Shown here in pieces: positions 1 to 5,904 of a stretch of DNA of 44,698 nucleotides. Source of the stretch: a virus. Every line of letters begins with the position of its first letter. Position 1 is the first letter of the stretch. The stretch is from the IMG/VR virus record IMGVR_UViG_3300050821_004793, positions 1 through 44,698 of that record. The stretch is one strand, 5' to 3'. The notes below the pieces were generated by a model. That model saw only the letters and a program-made list of their open reading frames with translations. It was not told the origin of the DNA and ran no database searches. The position numbers and the translations under genes were made by a program.

Positions 1-97
1 TGGAACCCCGGTAATTCGCCGCGCCGCACCATGCGATAGATGGTGGTCTCGCTGGCCCGCAGATAGGTCGCCAGGTCTTTGACGGTCATGATCGCGC
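1..97. repeat. Terminal redundancy, left copy
   Basis: This stretch is identical, base for base, to 44602-44698. It lies inside a helix-turn-helix gene rather than at a gene boundary, and the reading frame continues correctly across the join. It is therefore best read as the overlap left when a circular or circularly permuted molecule was assembled, not as a T7-style physical terminal repeat. Confidence 0.95.
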
Positions 98-104
98 CGG
101 TCAT
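1..104 (-). CDS. Excisionase-family HTH protein, N-terminal part (continues at the right end)
   Basis: The first 34 codons of a 60-residue protein; the rest is at 44523-44601 once the circle is closed. The start ATG at 104 overlaps the stop of the preceding gene as ATGA. Residues 8-32 (VKDLATYLRASETTIYRM and the following RRGELPGF wing) are the short MerR/AlpA-type helix-turn-helix of the excisionase family, which binds DNA as a recombination directionality factor or small transcription regulator. It lies between a methyltransferase operon and the replication genes, so it may regulate that operon. The other HTH gene (1782-1985) sits closer to the integrase and is the better Xis candidate. Confidence 0.85.
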   Translation of the reverse strand, partial: MTGAIMTVKDLATYLRASETTIYRMVRRGELPGF

Positions 105-283
105 TTCGCCGCTCCAAACCGTATGGGACGCCGGACTGTGATTTGATGTTGGTTGGCGGGAACCATTCCGTGCTTTTTGTCCCAGCGTTCGTCGAAGATC
201 GTGACGATATGGGCCACTTCATCCCCCGCCTGTATGTCTTCGTGGTAGCAGAGAGTCACGACTTCGTAGTCTTCCGTGGTCAT
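101..283 (-). CDS. Small hypothetical protein (60 aa)
   Basis: It is translationally coupled on both sides: its ATG overlaps the methyltransferase stop (ATGA at 280-283) and its stop overlaps the HTH start (101-104). The protein is acidic in its first half (MTTEDYEVVTLCYHEDIQ) and looks beta-rich, with no transmembrane segment or recognisable motif. I do not recognise the family. The coupling makes it a real gene of the methyltransferase-HTH operon. Confidence 0.7.
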   Translation of the reverse strand: MTTEDYEVVTLCYHEDIQAGDEVAHIVTIFDERWDKKHGMVPANQHQITVRRPIRFGAAK

Positions 284-1095
284 CTCGCCGCCCCGAACTG
301 CATCACGCCTTCGCGCTGCTCCACCGCACGGCAGATGGCCTCGCCGATTTCGTAGGGAATTTTCCCCGCTATTGCGGGATCGCCCTTAACAAATTCGCCA
401 TGAATACCGTGGCGCCGTTTCCTTTCGGCTTCCGAGACCATCATCCACGGTCTAATTTGAGGTCGCACTCCGCCGCTCCCGTTGAGCGAACCCCAATTCC
501 CTTTGTGTGGCGCTATATTTGGCAGCAATCCGGGCAGGCGTCCCCAGAGCACATGGCCGGTCGAGTAATACCGCACCGGCCCAAGTAAGGGCGTCAACCA
601 TTCGCGCGCACTGCGGACATTCTCGATCACGTACCAAGTCGGCTGTAAAGATTTAACGATCGACGAACATGCCTTGATGAGCTCCAGTGACGGCGGCCCG
701 AATTTACCGCGAAACCAAGGAAGGGCACGGCGACTAAATTCGGTACACGGCGGACTCGCCCACAGTACATCGACGTGAAACGGTTTGAGGCGATACTTGT
801 GACAACGACATTTGGTGCAAAATTGGCGCTCCGGTGGTGCCAGAGCCGATTTGTTTAACGGCGTGTCAAACCAATGCCAGACCTCGTTGTGTCCGCACCT
901 GCACCTATCCGCAGAAAACGGCAGCGCCCGCACATCCGCCACGATGACAGGCTTGAAGCGCGGGTCGATATCCACGCGGATCACCTTCCAACCACGGTCC
1001 AGCGCCGGCTGACTCGCGCCACCCAGCCCCGAGCATAGGTCCAGCCAGATTAGCTGGCGATTCACGAAATCCACACCAAGGCATACCTGGGGCAT
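280..1095 (-). CDS. C5 cytosine-specific DNA methyltransferase with a Cys/His-rich insert
   Basis: It transfers a methyl group from S-adenosylmethionine to carbon 5 of cytosine in DNA. Motif I for SAM binding is WLDLCSGLGGASQPA at residues 17-31. The catalytic motif IV is SPPCTEF with Cys117. Motif VI is VIENV at 156-160. A C-terminal IPYEIGEAICRAV (247-258) replaces the usual motif X. At 271 residues it is short, with little room for a target-recognition domain. Unusually, residues 65-99 carry C-x-C-x-H and C-x2-C-x-C-H clusters, which look like an inserted zinc-binding knuckle. No cognate restriction enzyme is visible, so protection of phage DNA from host restriction is the likely role. The ATG at 1095 lies inside an integrase arm-like repeat; a GTG at residue 8 is an alternative start. 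Confidence 0.88.
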   Translation of the reverse strand: MPQVCLGVDFVNRQLIWLDLCSGLGGASQPALDRGWKVIRVDIDPRFKPVIVADVRALPFSADRCRCGHNEVWHWFDTPLNKSALAPPERQFCTKCRCHKYRLKPFHVDVLWASPPCTEFSRRALPWFRGKFGPPSLELIKACSSIVKSLQPTWYVIENVRSAREWLTPLLGPVRYYSTGHVLWGRLPGLLPNIAPHKGNWGSLNGSGGVRPQIRPWMMVSEAERKRRHGIHGEFVKGDPAIAGKIPYEIGEAICRAVEQREGVMQFGAAR

Positions 1096-1100
1096 ACCTG
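1080..1100 (+). repeat. Arm-type direct repeat pair, attP left arm
   Basis: GGCATACCTG occurs at 1080-1089 and again at 1091-1100, a spacing of 11 bp or one helical turn. The related GGCATAG pair lies on the other side of the tRNA-Lys fragment at 1319-1336, in the same orientation and with the same 11-bp spacing. Tandem arm sites flanking a crossover core are typical of tyrosine-integrase attachment sites; assigning them to this integrase is inference. Confidence 0.55.
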
Positions 1101-1166
1101 ACGCCGATCACCGATCCCGGAATCCCGGTTTCGGCCCGATTTATGTAGGAAACTAAAGGGAATTGT

Positions 1167-1215
1167 TGGTGGGCCGTTCCGGGCTCGAACCGGAGACCCG
1201 CTGATTAAGAGTGAG
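1167..1215 (-). other. attP: attP core: 3' portion of a tRNA-Lys(CTT) gene
   Basis: On the minus strand this contains an anticodon loop CTCTTAA (1211-1205, anticodon CTT), the 3' anticodon strand TCAGC, a perfect T arm TCCGG-TTCGAGC-CCGGA, the acceptor 3' strand ACGGCCC, the discriminator A and an encoded CCA (1169-1167). The 5' anticodon strand is mismatched (GCTCA against TCAGC), and no D arm or GGGCCGT acceptor strand exists upstream. It is therefore not a working tRNA. It is the identity segment that restores the 3' end of a host tRNA-Lys gene on integration. The upstream limit of the core is uncertain without the host sequence. Confidence 0.8.
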
Positions 1216-1318
1216 CAGCTCTCTAAGCGAGAATCCCAGACTTTCACAGAATACGGCGCGACTGGCGGCTTATTCCCGCTATTGTCGCTGGAGTCTGCGA
1301 AACTCTGTGAAACGCTAG

Positions 1319-1336
1319 GGCATAGTTCTGGCATAG
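1319..1336 (+). repeat. Arm-type direct repeat pair, attP right arm
   Basis: GGCATAG at 1319-1325 and 1330-1336 is spaced by 11 bp, matching the GGCATAC pair at 1080-1100. Both pairs share GGCATA, and together they bracket the tRNA-Lys fragment. Confidence 0.5.
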
Positions 1337-1344
1337 CAACAGGC

Positions 1345-1785
1345 TCACACTTGAGTTTGAACACGGAGCCAATCGATGGCCTCGTTGATATCGTCCGTCA
1401 CCAAACCGAATAGTTTGTACATCAGCTCCGGCTCCCAGCGGCACGGTGTCGGAATTAAGACGGCAACGGGCTTGCCCTGTCCTGCCGCGTAAGCAGCCTC
1501 GACGTGTGCAGAGGCACCGCAGGGTAGTAGGAGCAGTACAGCGTCAGCGCTTTCTAGTGCGTTTCGATCTGAAGCAAACCCCGATTGGGCAATCGGGGTC
1601 GCTAAGGCTATGCGGTATTGTTCGACGGTCCATTTTTGCCAACCGCCGTCGATCTCCTTCCATGAGAAACCATGATCGCCCGGGCGGGGATTACGGAAGT
1701 CATACACATCGAAACCGTGCGCCCGCACCACGTTGACAACGGTCGGCTGTAAATCGTTGCGCCACGAACTAGCTAAATAGATCAT
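1345..1785 (-). CDS. Nucleoside 2-deoxyribosyltransferase-like protein
   Basis: The fold features of the nucleoside deoxyribosyltransferase family are visible in 146 residues: an N-terminal IYLASSWRN strand-loop, SADAVLLLLPCGASAHVEA with Glu96 in the usual catalytic position, and a GKPVAVLIP strand. The family moves or hydrolyses the base of deoxynucleosides or nucleotides in the cytoplasm. Phage members are usually assigned to nucleotide-pool salvage, though defence or counter-defence roles are also discussed. I chose the ATG at 1785 because it overlaps the HTH stop as ATGA, follows AGGAG by nine bases and puts IYLASS at the N terminus; an in-frame ATG at 1806 would add seven residues. It is the last gene before attP, so it would lie at one prophage end and may act as a lysogenic-conversion gene. 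Confidence 0.75.
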   Translation of the reverse strand: MIYLASSWRNDLQPTVVNVVRAHGFDVYDFRNPRPGDHGFSWKEIDGGWQKWTVEQYRIALATPIAQSGFASDRNALESADAVLLLLPCGASAHVEAAYAAGQGKPVAVLIPTPCRWEPELMYKLFGLVTDDINEAIDWLRVQTQV

Positions 1786-1985
1786 CCGTGGAGACTCCTC
1801 AGCCATTTCTCGAATCCTTCCCGGCTATAGGCCTTGACCAGCTTCTGGCCGGGGAACCGGATCGCGAACGACTTCAGCGTGGTCCTGCTGTGATGGTGGA
1901 CCCAGTTCACGTCGCGACCGAGTTCACGGGCCAATTGTTCAGCCGTCAGCAGGCGCCCCTCGTCAGTCTGGGTCGGTTCGTTCAT
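1782..1985 (-). CDS. Helix-turn-helix protein, candidate excisionase
   Basis: A 67-residue basic protein with RLLTAEQLARELGRDVNWV at residues 11-29, an excisionase/AlpA-type HTH, and a C-terminal YSREGFEKWL helix as in that family. It is coupled by ATGA overlaps to both neighbours. Lying between the integrase (2700-3749) and attP (1080-1336), it is the best candidate for the directionality factor that bends attP arms during excision. A small transcription regulator is the alternative. Confidence 0.72.
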   Translation of the reverse strand: MNEPTQTDEGRLLTAEQLARELGRDVNWVHHHSRTTLKSFAIRFPGQKLVKAYSREGFEKWLRSLHG

Positions 1986-2302
1986 CGGCCTATCTCACCC
2001 GGATGCTCGGCGTCGTAGAGGGCGGCTAGGGCGTCAAGCCAAGTATCACCATTCGCTACGCGCTCCCATCCCGGAGTAGAAATACCTACCCAACCGGACA
2101 CTAGCGTTACTTGTATCGCGCCGTACTTCTGGATGAGCCCTTCCAGCGCCTTCATGTAGTTGCGCGGGCGGCTCATGTCGGGGGCGGGCACTTTTCGTCG
2201 ATCTTCGCATTCGGGTTCAAGGCAGCCGTCGCCATGATAGGGGCAAAAAAAGTCGGTAGGTCTCCACCCGATGAACGTCGCCGCCTTCTCGTTCTCGTTC
2301 AT
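1982..2302 (-). CDS. Hypothetical protein (106 aa)
   Basis: It begins with an ATGA overlap at 2299-2302 and ends with an ATGA overlap at 1982-1985, so it belongs to the integrase operon. CPYHGDGCLEPEC near residue 20 gives three Cys and one His in a tight cluster and may bind zinc. The remainder is mixed alpha/beta (YMKALEGLIQKYGAIQVTLV). I do not recognise the family. Confidence 0.65.
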   Translation of the reverse strand: MNENEKAATFIGWRPTDFFCPYHGDGCLEPECEDRRKVPAPDMSRPRNYMKALEGLIQKYGAIQVTLVSGWVGISTPGWERVANGDTWLDALAALYDAEHPGEIGR

Positions 2303-2499
2303 CGAATCACCCGCACCTTGGCGTCGCCCTTGGCCTCCGCGATCGGTTCGTAGCGAATCACCCAAGTTCCCCCACCAATGTGCATCGCGTTCGTCTCTCG
2401 AAATCCTCGCGGCGCACGCTGCGATGGGTTCTTTGCCACCTTGATAATTGGCACGCGGCGGAGCAGATTCGTTAATGATTGCAGTTCCAGGTTACTCAT
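2299..2499 (-). CDS. Small basic hypothetical protein (66 aa)
   Basis: It is coupled at both ends by ATGA overlaps to the zinc-ribbon microprotein upstream and to the 106-residue protein downstream. It has an amphipathic N terminus (LELQSLTNLLRRVPII) followed by a short beta-rich tail (GGGTWVIRYEPI). There are no motifs I recognise. Confidence 0.6.
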   Translation of the reverse strand: MSNLELQSLTNLLRRVPIIKVAKNPSQRAPRGFRETNAMHIGGGTWVIRYEPIAEAKGDAKVRVIR

Positions 2500-2579
2500 C
2501 GGGGCGCCTTACATTGTGGGCAAATATCGGCCTTTATTTTTTTGCCACAAACCGGACAGTGTCCTCGGCTCTTAGTCAT
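2496..2579 (-). CDS. 27-residue zinc-ribbon microprotein
   Basis: The frame reads MTKSRGHCPVCGKKIKADIC and then PQCKAPR. Two CPxC knuckles 12 residues apart match a minimal treble-clef or zinc-ribbon pair. Both ends overlap neighbouring genes: its start lies inside the upstream Cys-rich gene (2572-2703) and its stop overlaps the next ATG as ATGA. Small size limits certainty, but coupling and the paired Cys motifs argue that it is translated. Confidence 0.55.
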   Translation of the reverse strand: MTKSRGHCPVCGKKIKADICPQCKAPR

Positions 2580-2703
2580 CAGTCGCTTTCAACTTCGTGG
2601 TTTCGCATTTATGTGCGCAGTAGGGAATGTGGAACGACCCCTCCCAGCAATCACATCGCTGACCACAGTAAGGGCATTCGTGTTTACAATAGGGACAATT
2701 CAT
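2572..2703 (-). CDS. 43-residue Cys-rich microprotein
   Basis: The start overlaps the integrase stop as ATGA (2700-2703). It contains nine Cys and three His (NCPYCKHECPYCGQRCDCWE, then YCAHKC), enough for two zinc sites. No family is recognised; a protein- or nucleic-acid-binding zinc microprotein is the reasonable reading. Confidence 0.6.
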   Translation of the reverse strand: MNCPYCKHECPYCGQRCDCWEGSFHIPYCAHKCETTKLKATDD

Positions 2704-3749
2704 CGAATCACCTTCACCTTCGGCTCACTGGGCGCTGATTGAATCCGCTCCTGCGTGCGCGTCAGCGCGTCGGTCACGTCCGCCATGTCCTGAATGTCGT
2801 ATCTCCGGAACATGCTCGCCGTCTGATGCCCGGTGATCTGCATCGCCGTGTGCATGCTCACTCCAGGTGTGCGCACTAAGTTGCGTGCCGCACTGCGACG
2901 GAAATCGTGAATCCAAGTATTCGGATAGCCAGCTTCCACTCGCGCTGCGTGCCAGGCTTTACGGAAATCACCAAGACTTTTGCCGTGTCGGTGGAATACG
3001 TATTGACAATCGAGGCGTCGAGCACTTCGCTGACGTTCAATAATGGCACTTAGTTCTCCCACCAGCGGAATCGTCCGCGAGCGTTTCGTCTTGGTGTTCT
3101 CCGCGCGGATCACAACTTCTGAATCGCCGACGTCCCGCCACTGGAGCGAAACCATCTCGTTTTTCCGTCCTCCACATAAATAAAGCCAACGCAGTCCGTC
3201 CCGAAGGTAATCTGGTAAATGCCTTTGGATAGCTTCAAAGTCCGCCGGCTGGAGGAAGTTCTGCCGCACGTTGTTTTCTTGGAGCAGTTCAATAACTGGG
3301 ACACGACTCAACACCTCCTGTTTTTTCGCCAAGCTGAACATCCGCCGCAGCGCCGCCAGTTCCCGGTTGATGCTCGCGTTTTTAAGCCCGTCCGCGAGCC
3401 GTTGCCGGATGTACGCCTGAATCTGCGTCTGGCGGATATCGAGCGCTCTCAGCCCGCCGAAATGCGCGGACAGGGCCTTGACGTTGCGCTGCGCATCCCG
3501 CGTCGAACGATTGCCGCTGACCTCGTAGTCGTACAGATACCCGGCCGCAATTTCCTCGAACATCACCTCCGCTTCGGTCGGCAGGAAACTGCCGGAACCG
3601 ATGCGCTCGATGATCGTCCGCAGCACTTCGCGCGCCTTGCGCTTGTCGGCCGTGCCGGTCGATTTGCGGATGACGCCGTGCGGGGTGGAAATCTTGTACC
3701 ACCAGTATTGGCTGTTCCGCTGCTTGTAGAGGCTGCCGAGGCCGCTCAT
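2700..3749 (-). CDS. int: Tyrosine-family phage integrase
   Basis: It catalyses recombination between attP and a host tRNA-Lys attB through a 3'-phosphotyrosyl intermediate. At 349 residues it is full length. Residues 1-55 form the arm-binding region (SLYKQRNSQYWWYKI), 60-150 the SAM-like core-binding domain, and 165-335 the catalytic domain. The catalytic residues are visible: Arg195 in GGRKNEM, a Lys near 220, His281 and Arg284 in HDFRR, His308 in TGHQ and Tyr317 in RRYDI. It starts by an ATGA overlap with the upstream regulator, so the two are co-expressed. attP is not adjacent but about 1.4 kb downstream, with six small genes between. Confidence 0.96.
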   Translation of the reverse strand: MSGLGSLYKQRNSQYWWYKISTPHGVIRKSTGTADKRKAREVLRTIIERIGSGSFLPTEAEVMFEEIAAGYLYDYEVSGNRSTRDAQRNVKALSAHFGGLRALDIRQTQIQAYIRQRLADGLKNASINRELAALRRMFSLAKKQEVLSRVPVIELLQENNVRQNFLQPADFEAIQRHLPDYLRDGLRWLYLCGGRKNEMVSLQWRDVGDSEVVIRAENTKTKRSRTIPLVGELSAIIERQRSARRLDCQYVFHRHGKSLGDFRKAWHAARVEAGYPNTWIHDFRRSAARNLVRTPGVSMHTAMQITGHQTASMFRRYDIQDMADVTDALTRTQERIQSAPSEPKVKVIR

Positions 3750-4168
3750 TGCTGAGCGCCGTTGAGGTTCCCGACGTTTCCGGCTTCCTCAGCCGTGCGC
3801 ATCAGCATCGCGATCGACACGCCGCTCAACTCCGCCAGGCGTTCAAGAAATTCGCCGTCCCACTTCTTGGTCCCCGCCTGCACCATGCGGTAGAAACGCT
3901 GTCGGTTTATGCCGAGCTTGTCCGCGGTTGCGATCTGGCCGCCGAGCAGTGCGATCGCCACGTCCAACGGAGGACGCCCACGCCGGCCAAGAATTTTGCA
4001 CGCCTCTTCCGGTCCACCGAGTGCCTCAATTGCTTCTCGCATAAGCTTTGAATACCGCGCTGGCCATTCTTCGGCCCGGTTCCTCCGTTTTCTTTTTGCA
4101 ACCAAATCCAGCACTTTTTTAGCTTTTGCGCCCATATGCGTCACCCGCGCGTTCTTTAGGTTACGCAT
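3746..4168 (-). CDS. XRE-like DNA-binding regulator, candidate lysogeny repressor
   Basis: A 140-residue protein with a basic N terminus (AKRKRRNR) and an HTH at residues 78-100 (GQIATADKLGINRQRFYRMV), followed by a FLERLAELSGVS helix resembling the Cro/CI fold. It is the first gene of the leftward integrase operon and faces the rightward early operon across a 160-bp control region, the classic place for an immunity repressor. No peptidase domain is present, so induction cannot be by LexA-type self-cleavage. The first ATG lies five bases after a TATGCT -10-like hexamer, so a leaderless transcript is possible. ATG at 4135 (residue 12) is an alternative start. Confidence 0.72.
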   Translation of the reverse strand: MRNLKNARVTHMGAKAKKVLDLVAKRKRRNRAEEWPARYSKLMREAIEALGGPEEACKILGRRGRPPLDVAIALLGGQIATADKLGINRQRFYRMVQAGTKKWDGEFLERLAELSGVSIAMLMRTAEEAGNVGNLNGAQQ

Positions 4169-4173
4169 AGGAC

Positions 4174-4204
4174 AGCATAATCACGGCTGGAATACTAGCA
4201 TCAA
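4174..4204 (-). promoter_or_regulatory. Candidate leftward promoter for the regulator-integrase operon
   Basis: On the minus strand TTGATG (4204-4199) is followed after 19 bases by TATGCT (4179-4174), five bases before the ATG at 4168. Shifting the -10 by one or two bases gives 17-18 base spacers. A start here would make the regulator mRNA leaderless, as for lambda cI from PRM. This is a sequence match only. Confidence 0.35.
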
Positions 4205-4248
4205 CTTTGTTACATAGTATCCGGTTTTTGATATATCCATGTTCGTTG

Positions 4249-4277
4249 TTGACAGGAAGTTACCAAAACTGTTACAT
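4249..4277 (+). promoter_or_regulatory. Candidate rightward early promoter
   Basis: A perfect -35 TTGACA (4249-4254) is separated by 17 bases from TTACAT (4272-4277), a partial -10. Transcription would start near 4284, inside the palindrome at 4282-4299. The region also has three GTTAC half-sites (4209, 4259, 4271), two of them within the promoter. Confidence 0.5.
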
Positions 4278-4281
4278 CGTT

Positions 4282-4299
4282 GTCAACGTCGGAGTTGAC
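4282..4299. promoter_or_regulatory. Candidate operator palindrome
   Basis: GTCAAC-gtcgga-GTTGAC is a perfect 6+6 inverted repeat with a 6-base centre, overlapping the expected start of the rightward transcript. A third GTTGAC half-site (4248-4253) covers the -35 box. This arrangement would let a dimeric repressor block rightward transcription. Confidence 0.5.
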
Positions 4300-4331
4300 G
4301 ATTTCAGCAAATCATTTACGGACGGCAACAA

Positions 4332-4454
4332 GTGGCTGAGATATGCAAAGGAACCGGCGCTGACGTTAATCGCATCTACCGCCAGTCGTCAAATGCAATC
4401 GCCAGTCGATTTATTTCTACAACCCGTATTTGCGGATTAGGACACATACCATGA
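4332..4454 (+). CDS. Putative Cro-like HTH microprotein
   Basis: The frame is open from 4299 and its TGA overlaps the next ATG as ATGA (4451-4454), the coupling seen throughout this operon. From the GTG at 4332 it encodes 40 residues. VAEICKGTGADVNRIYRQ fits HTH spacing (Ala at position 5, Val at 15, Asn-Arg-Ile after). The start is uncertain: there is no good ribosome binding site and upstream in-frame sequence (IYGRQQ) continues the similarity. First position in the early operon behind the operator fits a Cro-type antirepressor. A competing longer frame (4207-4440) contains the promoter and is less likely. Confidence 0.35.
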   Translation: MAEICKGTGADVNRIYRQSSNAIASRFISTTRICGLGHIP

Positions 4455-4684
4455 TGGACGCTGACCAGTACGCACTGACGAGACACCGGCTGATCACGCT
4501 GGCCGAACTGGCGCGCGAGACCACCGCGCACGCGCAGGAATTCTTCGACGCCACCGCGCTCCACGAACCGGCGCGCACGTCGTCCCAAGTCCGCGCCCTG
4601 ATGATCGCGTGTCGGGAGTTCAGAGAGGAATCAAAAACCCCGCTGGCCGCGCTGCTCGCGGACCGCAATGCGAAGAAAAAATGA
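4451..4684 (+). CDS. Helical hypothetical protein (77 aa)
   Basis: The start is one of two adjacent ATGs at 4451/4454 and the stop overlaps the following gene as ATGA. The sequence is mostly alpha-helical (RHRLITLAELARETTAHAQE and a C-terminal LLADRNAKKK). There are no cysteines, membrane segment or recognised motif. It is an early-operon gene of unknown role. Confidence 0.6.
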   Translation: MMDADQYALTRHRLITLAELARETTAHAQEFFDATALHEPARTSSQVRALMIACREFREESKTPLAALLADRNAKKK

Positions 4685-4788
4685 AAACGCTGCACAAACG
4701 CCACTATTTCAAACTGTGGCGAGACAATGGATTTACGCTTCGTGTCTGTCGATGTGGAGCATGGATTCTCTTAAGGAGTCCACAATGA
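4681..4788 (+). CDS. 35-residue basic microprotein
   Basis: ATGA overlaps at both ends (4681-4684 and 4785-4788) define an intact frame: MKTLHKRHYFKLWRDNG, then FTLRVCRCGAWILLRSPQ. It is strongly basic with a CRCG pair and may bind nucleic acid. Function unknown. Confidence 0.5.
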   Translation: MKTLHKRHYFKLWRDNGFTLRVCRCGAWILLRSPQ

Positions 4789-4916
4789 AACCCTTCGACC
4801 ACGCTGACTACTATCCGCATCCGACGCCGCGACAATGGCGTCGCCTACGGGCCATCGCGTACCTGTCCTTCCTCGGGTCTTACCTCGTGTTTTCGTGGTG
4901 GGCGGGAGTGATTTAG
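4785..4916 (+). CDS. Single-pass membrane microprotein (43 aa)
   Basis: The start is chosen by a strong AAGGAG seven bases upstream and an ATGA overlap. A polar N terminus (PFDHADYYPHPTPRQWRRLR) precedes one transmembrane helix (AIAYLSFLGSYLVFSWWAGV). The basic residues before the helix predict the N terminus inside. It could be a superinfection-exclusion or membrane-anchoring peptide, but no family is recognised. Confidence 0.55.
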   Translation: MKPFDHADYYPHPTPRQWRRLRAIAYLSFLGSYLVFSWWAGVI

Positions 4917-4919
4917 TCG

Positions 4920-5144
4920 ATGAGCGATCGAGAGAAGGCATTCTTTCTGAATGGTGTTGCATTTTTCGCCGCGGCTTTTCCTGAGAGCGATCATGCCGCG
5001 ACGCGACGTTTCATCTCGCTCCAAGGTCGGCTGTTAGAGGCTCTCGGTATTCCAGCGCCGTTAATTAACGAACTAGTCCCCGAGCTTCATCGCACATTAG
5101 ATGCAGGTGGATTTCGCGGGCCGACGAGGGAGGAGCCGCGATGA
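4920..5144 (+). CDS. Hypothetical protein (74 aa)
   Basis: It starts three bases after the previous stop and ends in an ATGA overlap at 5141. It is mainly helical (REKAFFLNGVAFFAAAF, then FISLQGRLLEALGIPAPLIN) with an acidic-basic tail. The family is not recognised. Confidence 0.55.
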   Translation: MSDREKAFFLNGVAFFAAAFPESDHAATRRFISLQGRLLEALGIPAPLINELVPELHRTLDAGGFRGPTREEPR

Positions 5145-5332
5145 AACTAGTCCCGGTCCTGAAGCAGCAAATCATGAAAGCGCTCACCCAGCGCGGGGTG
5201 GTCAAGTTCGAGGAGCCGCCCAGCGATCCCGCCGTGCGCGCGGTCGCCGAACTGATCCAGGAGCGGCGGTGTCGCGATGAATACGATCGTGGCTGCTTGG
5301 TGCTCGTGGTCACGCGCAAGGGGGTCGAATGA
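5141..5332 (+). CDS. Hypothetical protein (63 aa)
   Basis: ATGA overlaps at both ends. It has a basic N-terminal helix (PVLKQQIMKALTQRG), an EEPPSDPAVRAVAELIQE helix and a C-terminal strand (CLVLVVTRK). No recognised motif; early-operon gene of unknown role. Confidence 0.55.
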   Translation: MKLVPVLKQQIMKALTQRGVVKFEEPPSDPAVRAVAELIQERRCRDEYDRGCLVLVVTRKGVE

Positions 5333-5550
5333 TGTCTAAGAAAATGACTAAGGCTGAGTTCGCCGAAAATGAAGCAGGCTATATGTCGGGTTTTCATGCC
5401 GGTCGCATGTCAACCCTCCCATTGATCGAGAAGCTGCGGAACGCTTTGGGCGTTGCGATAGAAGGCGTGAATAAGCAGACACTATTCTACAGACACTGCG
5501 CAAAGCTGATCAAAGCCGCGTCTGACGAACTGCCGGATGATGGATTATGA
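5329..5550 (+). CDS. Hypothetical protein (73 aa)
   Basis: The start is one of the tandem ATGs at 5329/5332, coupled to the preceding stop, and the end is coupled to the next gene (5547-5550). The sequence is helical and begins with charged residues (SKKMTKAEFAENEAGYMSGF). No family recognised. Confidence 0.55.
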   Translation: MMSKKMTKAEFAENEAGYMSGFHAGRMSTLPLIEKLRNALGVAIEGVNKQTLFYRHCAKLIKAASDELPDDGL

Positions 5551-5756
5551 AACGCCCGTCCTACGCGACCATCGACGGCTTTTGTCTCTGCTGCTCCCTG
5601 CCCTGTCAGGTTTCGGCCATGCCGGACCCGGTGACCGAGGAGCTAAAGGCGCTCTCCACCTGCTGTTGGGCGCTTGCGGCCGACGAGCCGGACGGGCGCA
5701 TCTACCAACTCGAAGATCTGCAAGACAGTTATGGAGGAGAACAAGCCGATGGATAA
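5547..5756 (+). CDS. Cys-containing hypothetical protein (69 aa)
   Basis: The start is fixed by an ATGA overlap. Residues 13-20 have three Cys (CLCCSLPC) and two more lie near 38 (STCCWAL). The C terminus is acidic. It may bind a metal ion. A longer overlapping frame at 5537-5803 lacks coupling and was rejected. Confidence 0.5.
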   Translation: MKRPSYATIDGFCLCCSLPCQVSAMPDPVTEELKALSTCCWALAADEPDGRIYQLEDLQDSYGGEQADG

Positions 5757-5904
5757 GGAACTGGCAGAAGCCGCGAAGTACGCCCAAGAGATTGAGCTAC
5801 TGACGCGGGCGATTAGCAATCTCGTCACCTGCGGCATAGACGACATGGGCGACGAACTGAGCGTGCTGGCTCAACGCCTGCGCATCCTGCTGGGTCTGCC
5901 GTGA
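5749..5904 (+). CDS. Helical hypothetical protein (51 aa)
   Basis: The ATG at 5749 follows GGAGGAG by nine bases and overlaps the previous stop. Its own stop overlaps the next gene's GTG (GTGA, 5901-5904). It is almost wholly helical with heptad-like leucines (AQRLRILLGL), so it may form a small coiled-coil dimer. Confidence 0.55.
   Translation: MDKELAEAAKYAQEIELLTRAISNLVTCGIDDMGDELSVLAQRLRILLGLP

Noticed and set aside
1-97. T7-type direct terminal repeat
   Set aside because: The repeat lies inside a gene whose frame continues across the join, and its short length fits an assembler overlap.
1167-1240. A complete tRNA-Lys gene
   Set aside because: The T arm, acceptor 3' strand and CCA are intact, but no matching 5' acceptor strand or D arm exists and the anticodon stem is mismatched. 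It is an attachment-site fragment.
1062-1364. 100-codon leftward frame across attP
   Set aside because: It runs through the tRNA fragment and arm repeats, lacks a ribosome binding site and overlaps the methyltransferase start.
4207-4440. 77-codon rightward frame in the control region
   Set aside because: It contains the candidate promoter and operator, so its start would not be transcribed; the overlapping coupled HTH-like frame is preferred.
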